Source of the DNA: VRUE01 sp963697915
GTDB taxonomy: Bacteria > Actinomycetota > Thermoleophilia > Solirubrobacterales > 70-9
Reading direction: 5' to 3'
Assembly (NCBI GenBank): GCA_963697915.1
Contig: OY969103.1
Coordinates: 186,001 to 250,000, forward strand
DNA length: 64,000 nt
In this document: piece after piece, positions 55,494 to 63,413 of the stretch
How positions within the stretch are numbered: position 1 is the stretch's first letter
Layout of the letters: the number at the start of each line of letters is the position of its first letter
Position numbers and translations under genes: made by a program
Notes under the pieces: generated by a model
Told to the model about the DNA's origin: nothing
The model's database searches: none
What the model saw: only the letters and a program-made list of their open reading frames with translations

Positions 55494-57521
55494 TCACTTC
55501 CGCGCCCCACCGGGTGAGTCCCGGCGCCCGTTTCCAAGCGCTCGGACCACTTCTCGGAAGACGATCCGCCTGCTCGCCGAGGCCCGCCGGGCGCCTCTGG
55601 CGGCGACGTAGGAGACACGGGCGCGTGCCGGCAGCGCGCCGAGCCGGCGCAGCTCACCGCGGTAGCGGCGCACCGGCCGCAGCGTGAGCTTGACCGCGGT
55701 GCGCCGCGCCCCCCGCGCCCTGGCGTCGTCCGTGGCCAGCGCTCGCAACCTGCGTGGCTCGCCGGCGCGACCCTTCGCCACCGCCCTGACGCCGCCGGCT
55801 GCCGGCACCGAGACGGTCAGCTCGACGACGCCGCCTGGGCGCGAGCGGGCTCGCACCGAGATCCGCGGCCCCCCACGCGAGGATTCGATCGTCGACCTGC
55901 CGCCGCCGGCGGCGAAGGCTCCGCTCGGCGGCTCGGCGCCGGGATCCGGCTGCCGGCTGACCAGAAACGCGTCGGTGCGCTGGTTGGCGTCGCCGAAGAA
56001 GAGGTTGCTGGCGAAGGAGACGAAGGCGACGCGGCTGCCGTCGGCGGAGAGCGTCGGCTCGGCGACGACGGGCGCGTCGATGTCGCCTTCGCCGTAGGAG
56101 CGGGTGGCGCGTTCGACCGTGCGCCGCTCGAGGTCGACGACGTACAGGTCCTGCACGTCGGCGACCGTGCGCGGCGGCCCGAGCTGCGCCAGCGCCGGCA
56201 GCACGAACTTCGTCCTCGCGGTGACCACCGCCACGTAGCGCCCGTCGGCCGACATGCCGAGGCTCTCGACCGGGGCGCTTTCGGCGCTGGCCGAGCCCCC
56301 CTCGCGGGTGAGCTCGAGAGTCGCCGCCTTGCGGGTCAGCCCGGGCGACATCTCGGTGACGAAGAGGTCGAGCCCGATCCCGGTCCCGAGGTTCGGCCGG
56401 GCGCCGGAGTTGGTGAGGAAGGCGACGCGGCGGCCGTCGAAGCTGATCGCCGGCAGGTTCGAGTTGGCGCTGATCCCGAGCTCCGCGCGGGCAAGTGGGC
56501 CGAAACATGGGCCGAGCGTGGATTCGTCGAAGAGCACGGGCCCGGTCGGCTGGCAGGCTGGATCGTCGGGGTCGGAGAGGCCGGTTACTCGCCGCGTCGG
56601 CGCGGACGGGCCATCGGCGTAGCGCTGCCAGAGGTAGTAGGAGAAGCCCGGGAGTTCGGCGTTCTCCCCAGGCAGGAACTCGGTCTGAAGGGGTGCGTTC
56701 TGGCCCGCCCAGATCACGGTCGTGCCGTCGCCGCTGATCCCGGCCGCCCCGATCGCGCCGCCGGCCGCCGCGCCCCCCGGCGCCGCCCTGGTCACCAACG
56801 TCGTCGTGTTCGCCTCGCGGTCGCGGACGAAGACCTGGAAACCGGGCGTCGCGACCGCCGCGAGGTCGGGCAGGTCCGAGTCGGGTTCGGTCACCCGGAA
56901 GACGACCTTCGCGCCGTCGCGGCTGATCGCCGCGCCGCGGGTGACGTCGGCGCCGAGGTCGCCGGATGGGATCGGCACCGTCGGCGGGCCGTAGCTCGCG
57001 GGCAGATCGCCTCCGTCCTTGGCCGAGACCAGGTCGAAGGCGCCCGGCGACCGGACCGGGACGGTCATGTCGCGCACGTAGACGTCGACGTTGTGGTTGG
57101 TGTCCGCGGCGACCAGCTGCTGCGCGGTCGAGAAGGCGACGAAGCGACCGTCGCCGCTGATCGAGGGGTTCTGGGCGCCGCGCAGCACGAGCGCGTTGCC
57201 CGCTTCCTCGCGGAAGTCGCCGTCGGCGACCAGCTCGATCGACCTCGTCGCGGTGTCGAAGCGGAAGATGCCGCCGACCCGGTAGCGCCCCGGCGGGTCC
57301 GGGTCACCGTCGGGGAACAGGTTGCGGGCGCGGGTCTGGATCGCGACGAAGCGGCCGTCGGCCGAGATCGCCGCAAAGGTGGTCGCGTCGTCCCCCTGCT
57401 CCCCGCGGGCGAAGTCGGCGGAGACGATCTCCGCGCCGTAGCCGTAGGAGGCGTGGGCGCCGGCGGGCGAGGGCAAGGCGATCGCGAGCAGCGCCGACGC
57501 GGCGCCGAGCCAGCGCCTCAT
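55494..57521 (-). CDS. secreted TolB/PD40-type beta-propeller protein
   Basis: A 675-residue exported protein. The signal is LGAASALLAIALPSPAGAHA. The body has repeated PD40/TolB blades: AISADGRFVAIQTRARNLFPD, ISGDGRFVAFSTAQQLVAAD, ISRDGAKVVFRVTEPDSD (split), ISFDGRRVAFLTNSG, MSADGRYVAVVTARTKF and LSADGSRVAFVSFASNLF. The end of about 110 residues is a basic beta domain like those of neighbouring proteins. Such propellers are binding scaffolds on the cell surface. Start ATG 57521 overlaps the stop of the gene upstream by four bases, so the two are one operon. Confidence 0.85.
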   Translation of the reverse strand: MRRWLGAASALLAIALPSPAGAHASYGYGAEIVSADFARGEQGDDATTFAAISADGRFVAIQTRARNLFPDGDPDPPGRYRVGGIFRFDTATRSIELVADGDFREEAGNALVLRGAQNPSISGDGRFVAFSTAQQLVAADTNHNVDVYVRDMTVPVRSPGAFDLVSAKDGGDLPASYGPPTVPIPSGDLGADVTRGAAISRDGAKVVFRVTEPDSDLPDLAAVATPGFQVFVRDREANTTTLVTRAAPGGAAAGGAIGAAGISGDGTTVIWAGQNAPLQTEFLPGENAELPGFSYYLWQRYADGPSAPTRRVTGLSDPDDPACQPTGPVLFDESTLGPCFGPLARAELGISANSNLPAISFDGRRVAFLTNSGARPNLGTGIGLDLFVTEMSPGLTRKAATLELTREGGSASAESAPVESLGMSADGRYVAVVTARTKFVLPALAQLGPPRTVADVQDLYVVDLERRTVERATRSYGEGDIDAPVVAEPTLSADGSRVAFVSFASNLFFGDANQRTDAFLVSRQPDPGAEPPSGAFAAGGGRSTIESSRGGPRISVRARSRPGGVVELTVSVPAAGGVRAVAKGRAGEPRRLRALATDDARARGARRTAVKLTLRPVRRYRGELRRLGALPARARVSYVAARGARRASASRRIVFREVVRALGNGRRDSPGGARK

Positions 57522-59443
57522 CGCGCCCTCACGACGCGCGACCACTTGGTGCGATTGCCGACCCGATCGCGGGCGTCGACTCGGATCCGGTACCGGCCCG
57601 CGCCCCCGTAGGTGTGCGTCGCGCGGATCGCGGGGGCCTTGCCGGCGCCTCGCCTGCTCGCTCCCCCCCGCTCGCCAAAGCCGACCTTCACCGATCCGAG
57701 CCGCAGGGTCGAAGCCACCCGTTTGCTGCCGTCGCTGACGACGACCGTGACCCGCCGGCCCTGGCGCCGGAGCGTCACCTTCGGCGGCCGCCGGTCGACC
57801 AGCAGCACCCCGACCCGGCTGCCGGTTTCCTGCCCGGAGTCGTCGGTGGCGAAGATCTGAATACGGCGGCGGCCGTTGTCGAGATCGTCGGCCTCGAGGG
57901 GTGCGTGCAGGGAGGTGAGGCCTTCGCGCACCGGCTCGTCATCGACGCTGACCGAGTAGCGGACCCCGCCGATCGCGCTCGGGCTGCGATCCCAGGCGAC
58001 CCTGACCGTCGACCTGCGCTGCCAGCCGCTGGGCAGCAGGACGAGGAACGGGTCGGGTGGGGCGTCGACGACGGCGGCTGCGATCTGCCCGTTGTCACCA
58101 GCTCCCTGGCTCCAGGCGACGATCGCGTCGCCGAGCCCGGAACCGCCCATCTCCAGCCCGGTCACCTCGCCCCCGGCCGGAGCGCTGAGCGGGGTCGACT
58201 CGTCAACCCCATCGGCACGGCGCTCCCGCACGGAGACCACGCCCGCCGCCCCCCGCTGCTCGATCCAGGCGGCGACCGAGGCGCCGGTCTCGGCGAGGTC
58301 CACCAGCGACTCGCCCGGTTTCTCGCTCGCCCCCTCGTCGATCCTTGAGATGGCGCCGGCGGCGGCTTCGTCGCCGGCGCCGAGCAGGGTCGCGGCTCCG
58401 TCGGCGAAGGCGCTGAGGAAGCGACCGCGAGCGTCGACGGCGACGCTCGGCGGGCCGAGCCCGCCGCGGACTCCGCCGTCGGCCAGGTGGGCGCCGCCGA
58501 ACTCCTTCGCCGCTTCGGAGAACACGTCCGGCATCTCGTTGACCATCAGCCGCGGCGCCGTCAGCTTGCTCGCCTGGCCCGGCTGCTGGCGGAAGGCGAC
58601 GGCGGTCTGGCCGAAGCCGGCGACGTCGAGGGCGAAGGCGTCAGCGGGGCCGCGAAGCGGAGCTCCTTCCCAGCTCTGCGGGCTGGCGAGAATCGGGATG
58701 CCGGCACTTGACCCAAACAGCCGGCGCACCCAGACGCGATCGACGAACTCGTCGTCTGGCTCCTGCCAGGCGACCACGCCCTGGCCCTGAATGTCGATCC
58801 CGACCTCGGGTGCGTTCCCTGCCACGGGCTCGCGCACCGGCGCCGCCGCGTTGCGATCGACCAAGGCGCCGAGCACCGACCAGAGGCGCCCGCTGTAGCG
58901 GGCGACGCGGGTATCGGCGCCGACGTAGCCGGGCGGGTTGGAGGGGCTGGTGTCGGTGACGACGCGGTAGACGAGGTAGGCCTGGCCGCCGCGGTTCATC
59001 GCCAGGTCGGGATGGGTCGAGGTCGCCTCGCCGACGTTGAAGTCGACCGGGACCGGTGGCTGGAACGCGTTCGCGCCGGGATCGAGCGTCGCCGAGAACA
59101 TGCGGTCGCTTTCGACCCCGAACTCCTGCACCCAGGTGACGACGAGCCGGCCGCCGTCGCCGGCGCCGATCCGCGGCCAGCTCGAGTCGAAGCTCTGGCC
59201 GAGGTCGACCCGGAGCGGCTGGCGCCAGCTTCCGTCGCGGAACTGCGCGGCGAAGACGTGGCTGCGCCCGTCGACCTTCTTCAGGTAGACGACACCGCCG
59301 CTGCCGTCCTCCGACATCGCGGCGTCGCCGATCTCCAGCACGTCGGCGCTTGGCGGCTCGAGTGGCCGCACGTCGGAGACGATCGCGCGCGCCACTCCCG
59401 GTCCCAGCAGGAAGATGAGACAGGTCGCGGCCAGGCAACGCAT
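57518..59443 (-). CDS. secreted beta-propeller protein, first gene of a two-gene operon
   Basis: A 641-residue exported protein. The signal is LAATCLIFLLGPGVARA. Blades include AAMSEDGSGGVVYLKKVDG, RIGAGDGGRLVVTWVQEFGV, LAMNRGGQAYLVYRVVTD, IDIQGQGVVAWQEPDDEF and SVAVDARGRFLSAFADGAA. Two C-terminal Ig-like domains follow (WDRSPSAIGGVRYSVSVDDE and YGGAGRYRIRVDARDRVGN). No enzyme motif is visible. Upstream 130 bp are AT-richer and hold its promoter. The pair with the next gene is conserved in style: both are signal peptide, propeller, basic beta domain. Confidence 0.82.
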   Translation of the reverse strand: MRCLAATCLIFLLGPGVARAIVSDVRPLEPPSADVLEIGDAAMSEDGSGGVVYLKKVDGRSHVFAAQFRDGSWRQPLRVDLGQSFDSSWPRIGAGDGGRLVVTWVQEFGVESDRMFSATLDPGANAFQPPVPVDFNVGEATSTHPDLAMNRGGQAYLVYRVVTDTSPSNPPGYVGADTRVARYSGRLWSVLGALVDRNAAAPVREPVAGNAPEVGIDIQGQGVVAWQEPDDEFVDRVWVRRLFGSSAGIPILASPQSWEGAPLRGPADAFALDVAGFGQTAVAFRQQPGQASKLTAPRLMVNEMPDVFSEAAKEFGGAHLADGGVRGGLGPPSVAVDARGRFLSAFADGAATLLGAGDEAAAGAISRIDEGASEKPGESLVDLAETGASVAAWIEQRGAAGVVSVRERRADGVDESTPLSAPAGGEVTGLEMGGSGLGDAIVAWSQGAGDNGQIAAAVVDAPPDPFLVLLPSGWQRRSTVRVAWDRSPSAIGGVRYSVSVDDEPVREGLTSLHAPLEADDLDNGRRRIQIFATDDSGQETGSRVGVLLVDRRPPKVTLRRQGRRVTVVVSDGSKRVASTLRLGSVKVGFGERGGASRRGAGKAPAIRATHTYGGAGRYRIRVDARDRVGNRTKWSRVVRAR

Positions 59444-59572
59444 GCCCGCACGTTCCTGCCCCGACGTGTCAGAGATGTAATGAAGCAGAAACCAAGTGGT
59501 TAAAACGGGCGGGCGGCGGAGTCTGGGGCTTCGTGGCGACGGCCAGGCTCATAACCAGCGAGGATTGGGTCG

Positions 59573-59839
59573 ATGGCTCGGCCGCGCCGCCCAAGAGAGC
59601 AGGCTGAATCCCCCGACTACGGCTGGGTGATCTCATTCGGCTGCAAGTCCGCCGGCGAGCTCCGGCGCCTCAAGGTCGACACCGATCCGGCAAGCGACAC
59701 GCGCCCGATCGACGTCCCCTGCCCCTGCGGCGAGGTCCACCGCGTGACGGTCTCCCCCTACCGCCGTCGACGGTCCGCGACGGAGCCGTTCGACCTCGAG
59801 GTCACCTCACTCGACGAGCTCCGCGACGGGAATCCCTGA
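59573..59839 (+). CDS. hypothetical small protein with CxC pair
   Basis: An 88-residue basic protein. SPDYGWVISFGCKSAGELRR has one Cys and PIDVPCPCGEVHRVTVSPYR the pair CPCG. The layout is that of small zinc-binding proteins but only three cysteines are seen, plus a His. No family is recognised. It is convergent with the VKOR gene 30 bp away. Confidence 0.6.
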   Translation: MARPRRPREQAESPDYGWVISFGCKSAGELRRLKVDTDPASDTRPIDVPCPCGEVHRVTVSPYRRRRSATEPFDLEVTSLDELRDGNP

Positions 59840-59869
59840 CCGAGCGTCAGCGGGCTTGCGGAGCGACCT

Positions 59870-60490
59870 CTACGGAAGCGTCCGCCAGTAGTCCCAGAAC
59901 GCCTCGCCGATCAGCAGCACCAGCGCCGCGAGCCACAGGGTCAGGATGACTCCGTGGTAGCGGACGGCCACGGCCGCGGCGTCACCCAGCCCGGCCGGCA
60001 CCCGCAGATTGCCCTGGGCGAGGTTCTGGAGCGCGCAGTAGAGGAAGGCGACGATCGTCACCACCCAGACGACCATGCAGTAGGGGCAGAGCGCCTCGAT
60101 CCGGTAGAGGCTCTGGAAGAAGAGCCAGTGGACGAAGACGACGGCGAAGGTGAGGCCGAGGTGGACGGCGAGCCAGAGCCAGCGCGGCAGTTGCGCCCGC
60201 CCGACCAGCGCGACCCCTAGCGCCGCCACCGCGGCGAACCCGGCGATCCCCAGCAGCGGATTGGGGAAGCCGAAGGCTTCCGCCTGATCCGTGGTCATCA
60301 CCGAGCCGCAGGAGAGGATCGGGTTGATCGAGCAGGTCGGGATGTAGGTCGGGTCTTCGACGATCCGCAGCTTCTCGACCGCGAGCACGAAGGCGGCGGC
60401 GAGGCCGATCGCCCCGCAGGTCGCGAGGATCGGCCCGATCGCCCTGGCGATGAACGCCGCGCTCGCCGTGTCGTTATTCGAGCGCGGCAT
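59870..60490 (-). CDS. vitamin K epoxide reductase (VKOR) family protein
   Basis: A 206-residue four- to five-helix membrane protein. The active-site CPYC is at residues 135-138 at the top of a helix and the loop pair is Cys53 and Cys61 (PTCSINPILSCGSVM), both as in bacterial VKOR. It re-oxidises a DsbA-type thiol oxidase and passes electrons to quinone, taking the place of DsbB in actinobacteria. Start at 60490 overlaps the end of the DsbA-like gene by 17 bp, so the two are cotranscribed, which supports the pairing. It has no fused thioredoxin domain, unlike cyanobacterial VKORs. Confidence 0.93.
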   Translation of the reverse strand: MPRSNNDTASAAFIARAIGPILATCGAIGLAAAFVLAVEKLRIVEDPTYIPTCSINPILSCGSVMTTDQAEAFGFPNPLLGIAGFAAVAALGVALVGRAQLPRWLWLAVHLGLTFAVVFVHWLFFQSLYRIEALCPYCMVVWVVTIVAFLYCALQNLAQGNLRVPAGLGDAAAVAVRYHGVILTLWLAALVLLIGEAFWDYWRTLP

Positions 60491-61112
60491 CTATCTCCGC
60501 TTTGAGCTGCTCGTGGGATTCAGGCACCAGCGCCTCTCCGTCGAGGAACAGGGCCGGCGTCCCTTCCACCCCGAGCGCCAGCCCCTCGTCGCGGTCGCGT
60601 TCCACCCGTGCGGCGACCTTGGGGTCTTCCAGGTCGCGGCGGTACTGCCCCATGTCGAAGCCGAGCTCGCTGGCGAAGCCGGCGAAGACGGCGGCCTTCG
60701 ACTCCTGCGCCTCTCCCCACTCGGCCTGCGTCTCGAACATCCTTTCGTACATCCCCTCGAGCTCCCCCTGCCGTGCCGCCGCCTCGACCGCCAGCGCCGC
60801 GTTCATCGCGTTGAAGTGGCCTTCGTTGGGGAAGTAGCGGATCGCGAAGGTGACCTCGCCGTCGTATTCGGCGCGCAGCTGCTCCATGATCGGGTAGAGC
60901 GCCCCGCAGCCCTCGCACTCGAAGTCGAGAAACTCGACCAGCTCGGGCGCCCCCTCCGGGCCACTGGAGAGGCGATGCGAGTCGGCGCGGATCACCTCGG
61001 CCTCGGCGCTCTCGGTTCCCTCGCTCGAGGAGCCGCCGACGGCGAGGGCGACCGCCCCGGCGAGGGCGAGCGCCCCGACGAGGATGATCGTGAGCTTTGA
61101 GTTGCGGGTCAT
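60474..61112 (-). CDS. DsbA-like thiol oxidoreductase
   Basis: A 212-residue membrane-anchored thioredoxin-fold protein. One membrane segment (LTIILVGALALAGAVALAVG) is followed by the catalytic domain with FLDFECEGCGALYP, active-site CEGC at 66-69, then a helical insert (AAARQGELEGMYERMFETQ) and the cis-Pro loop VEGTPALFLDGEALV. It should introduce disulfide bonds into exported proteins, with VKOR as the recycling partner. ATG 61112 is preferred: GAGGAG lies ten bases before it. It overlaps the upstream lipoprotein gene by four bases. Confidence 0.9.
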   Translation of the reverse strand: MTRNSKLTIILVGALALAGAVALAVGGSSSEGTESAEAEVIRADSHRLSSGPEGAPELVEFLDFECEGCGALYPIMEQLRAEYDGEVTFAIRYFPNEGHFNAMNAALAVEAAARQGELEGMYERMFETQAEWGEAQESKAAVFAGFASELGFDMGQYRRDLEDPKVAARVERDRDEGLALGVEGTPALFLDGEALVPESHEQLKAEIDAALE

Positions 61113-62101
61113 GGACGTGAGCTCCTCTCGTTTGACGGCTTGGTGACGCGGTGAACCGCTTGACGAATTTCCTCGGCGCTGAAGGCGCCCTCGATCCGCG
61201 TGTCGACGACTCCGTCCTCGTCGATCACGAACAGCCAGGGCTCGGTCTGCAGCCCGAACGCGGTGAGCTGCGGCCGCGGCCCCTTGTTTGGGTCGTTCTG
61301 GTTGAAGACCTCCATGTGGATGAAGGCGACCTCCTCGCCGAACTCGTCGTTGACCTGTTCGGCGACGTCGACCACCGGCCCGCAGACCCGGCTCTCGCAG
61401 AACTGCGGCGTCGAGAAGAGGAGGACGATCGGCCTCTCCCCCAGCGCGTCGGCGAAGTCCACGCGGTGCATCTGGTCGGGCGGGACCCGCGTGTCGATCT
61501 CGGCGAGCTCGCTCACGTCCTCCTCGGTCGGGGTGTGGATGCGCGGCGGCTTCTCGCCGACCTTCGGGATGCCGCCGAAGCGGTCGACCACGAGGCTCGA
61601 CATCTGCGTCCCCTGCAGGCCGTCGGGAGTCCGGAAGAGCGCGATCGCCCGCCACTCGCCGCGTTTGTCGAAGTCGACCTCGGGAACGACGTAGACGACG
61701 GTGGTCGATTCCGGCCCCTCGGTGCTGGTCAGCCCGCGATAGGCCGGCGGCGTCTCCAGCGACTCGACCGCGGCCGGGAACGGCCCGATCGCCTTGCCGG
61801 TCTTGCCGGGGGCGAAGTAGAGGGCCACGTCGGCGTCGGTCACCTGCTTGCGGCCGAGCGTGAAGACGCCGAAGGAGTAGCGGTTCGGCCCCAGGTCGAA
61901 GACCCGACCGGCGGGCGAGGCCACAAGCCGCGCTTCGTCGATGCCGTCCGCCATCTCGGGCAGCGTCCGCCCGTCCGTCGGTGGGAACTCGGCGGCGCTG
62001 GGCGCCGGCCGCGAGGGGTCATCCTTGGAGTCGCCACCGCATCCGGCCGCCGCGATCGCGGCGAGCGCTATGGCCAGTCCTGCCTTGACGGCGTTCAACA
62101 T
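61109..62101 (-). CDS. thioredoxin-fold lipoprotein (TlpA/SCO-like) with N-terminal extension
   Basis: A 330-residue lipoprotein. The lipobox AAIAAAGCGG puts Cys at about 21. About 180 residues without recognised motif follow (with TLPEMADGIDEARLVASPAG and VVYVVPEVDFDKRGEWRAIA). The C-terminal third is a thioredoxin fold: RPIVLLFSTPQFCESRVCGPV, HMEVFNQNDPNKGP, LTAFGLQTEPWLFVIDEDG. The two cysteines are spaced CxxxxC, like SCO/PrrC proteins have CxxxC, not CxxC. A reductase or metal-delivery role is possible. It is the first gene of the run with DsbA and VKOR. Confidence 0.8.
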   Translation of the reverse strand: MLNAVKAGLAIALAAIAAAGCGGDSKDDPSRPAPSAAEFPPTDGRTLPEMADGIDEARLVASPAGRVFDLGPNRYSFGVFTLGRKQVTDADVALYFAPGKTGKAIGPFPAAVESLETPPAYRGLTSTEGPESTTVVYVVPEVDFDKRGEWRAIALFRTPDGLQGTQMSSLVVDRFGGIPKVGEKPPRIHTPTEEDVSELAEIDTRVPPDQMHRVDFADALGERPIVLLFSTPQFCESRVCGPVVDVAEQVNDEFGEEVAFIHMEVFNQNDPNKGPRPQLTAFGLQTEPWLFVIDEDGVVDTRIEGAFSAEEIRQAVHRVTKPSNERSSRP

Positions 62102-62174
62102 CGTTCCTCCGTTGCTCTCTCGTTACGCGGCTGGGGCCGCATCGACAGCGGGCGGCCTGGAAACCGCCGCAGGC

Positions 62175-62780
62175 TCAGGGGCGCTGGGGCAGGAGAGGCG
62201 GCGGTCGCCTCGCCAGGCCAAAGGCGAGCGGCGAGGGACGACATGCATCAGCGGAACTCGCGGGCGAGCCGCCGGCATCGGGGGTCGAGCGAGCGAGCGT
62301 AATCGGGGACCCGATGGCGGCAACGAACGCCTCTAGGCGCCCGAGCCAGCGGTCGAGCAGGAAGAAGATCGGGCCAAGGAAAGCGGTGAGCAGCAGCATC
62401 AGCCACCAGCCCTGCGCCAAGCCAGCGAGGATGCCCTCCGCGTGGTGGGCGAATAGGGCCGCCTCGAGCGTCTCTTGCGTCACGTAGACGGCGAGGACCG
62501 CGAAGGCGAACCGCGCGGGATGACCGAGCACCCGTCCACCGGACGAGCCGGCCCGGGTCGAATCAGGCCCGGCGAAGGCGAGCACCAGGCGACCGACAAT
62601 CACCGTCAGGGCGAGCGCGGCAAGGGTGGCGGGGATGTGCCCCAAGTAGGAGTAGCCCTCGCTGCGCAGCTCATCGCCCGCGGCAGTCCCGGCGCTCAGC
62701 AGGAAAAGAAGCTGGTGAACGGCGAATGCGGCAAGTGCGACCAGGGCGGCGGTGCGCGAATGCATTGCCTGGCGGCGCAT
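62175..62780 (-). CDS. integral membrane protein of unknown function
   Basis: A 201-residue protein with about five membrane segments (TAALVALAAFAVHQLLFLLS, IPATLAALALTVIVGRLVLAF, FAFAVLAVYVTQETLEAAL, LAQGWWLMLLLTAFLGPIFF and a weaker last one). A conserved-looking stretch is DELRSEGYSYLGHIPA and the ETLEAALFAHH His pair. I do not recognise the family. The C-terminal 35 residues are low-complexity. It is 12 bp after the ICMT-type gene and likely cotranscribed. Confidence 0.65.
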   Translation of the reverse strand: MRRQAMHSRTAALVALAAFAVHQLLFLLSAGTAAGDELRSEGYSYLGHIPATLAALALTVIVGRLVLAFAGPDSTRAGSSGGRVLGHPARFAFAVLAVYVTQETLEAALFAHHAEGILAGLAQGWWLMLLLTAFLGPIFFLLDRWLGRLEAFVAAIGSPITLARSTPDAGGSPASSADACRPSPLAFGLARRPPPLLPQRP

Positions 62781-62791
62781 CGCAGAGGATT

Positions 62792-63409
62792 CTAGGTGCG
62801 GTCAGTGCGAAGCCGGCCGACACCGGGGAAGAAGCGCCCGACTCGGGCGGCGTAGTCGGCGTAGGCATCGCCGTGCGTCCGCCGCAGATACGGCTCCTCG
62901 ACGACGCGCACCTGCAGCTCCAGCGCAACCACGAGGCCGGCCAGGCCGAGCAGGGCGACCCAGCTCGGGACGAGCAGCGTCAGCCCAAGCGCGGTCGGCA
63001 GCATCGCGGCGAAGATCGGGTTGCGGACCAGCCCGAAGGGCCCGGCCGTGACCAGCTCGGTGCGCTCGCCAGGATCGACGCCGATCCGCCAGCTCCTCCC
63101 CATCGCGACCTGGGCGTAGAAGGTCGCCCCGATGCCGGCGACGGCGAGAATCAGCCCGACGGCGTGCGCGGCTGACGTGTCGAGCGCGTCGATCGGTTCG
63201 ACCGCGCCGAGCAGGGCGAGGACCGGCGCCGCGGCGCCGACCAGCAGCGCGACCGTGAAGCCGACCCCGGCGATCCACTCAGCCGATCCGGGACGGCCGC
63301 CGAGGCCGTGGAAGCCGCTGGAGCCGGTGCGGCGCAGCTGGATCAGCGTGCGGAGGCCGAAGGCGAGCGCCAGGTAGAGGACGTAGAGGATGAGCGCGAG
63401 GGTCGCCAT
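62792..63409 (-). CDS. isoprenylcysteine carboxyl methyltransferase (ICMT/PEMT)-like membrane methyltransferase
   Basis: A 205-residue multi-pass protein. The C-terminal part has the ICMT/PEMT motif set: VTAGPFGLVRNPIFAAMLPTALG, then EEPYLRRTHGDAYADYAARVGR and FFP. In this family these residues hold S-adenosylmethionine in the membrane. Bacterial members methylate lipids or unknown thiols; protein prenyl-cysteine is not a bacterial substrate. Four to five base gaps to both sides suggest cotranscription with the CDF transporter upstream and the membrane protein downstream. Confidence 0.87.
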   Translation of the reverse strand: MATLALILYVLYLALAFGLRTLIQLRRTGSSGFHGLGGRPGSAEWIAGVGFTVALLVGAAAPVLALLGAVEPIDALDTSAAHAVGLILAVAGIGATFYAQVAMGRSWRIGVDPGERTELVTAGPFGLVRNPIFAAMLPTALGLTLLVPSWVALLGLAGLVVALELQVRVVEEPYLRRTHGDAYADYAARVGRFFPGVGRLRTDRT

Positions 63410-63413
63410 CGGC

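Noticed and set aside
59444..59572. Possible PHO-box-like repeats upstream of the propeller operon
   Set aside because: Only loose similarity (GTTTTAACCAC, CTTCATTACAT) without a constant core or clean 11-bp register.
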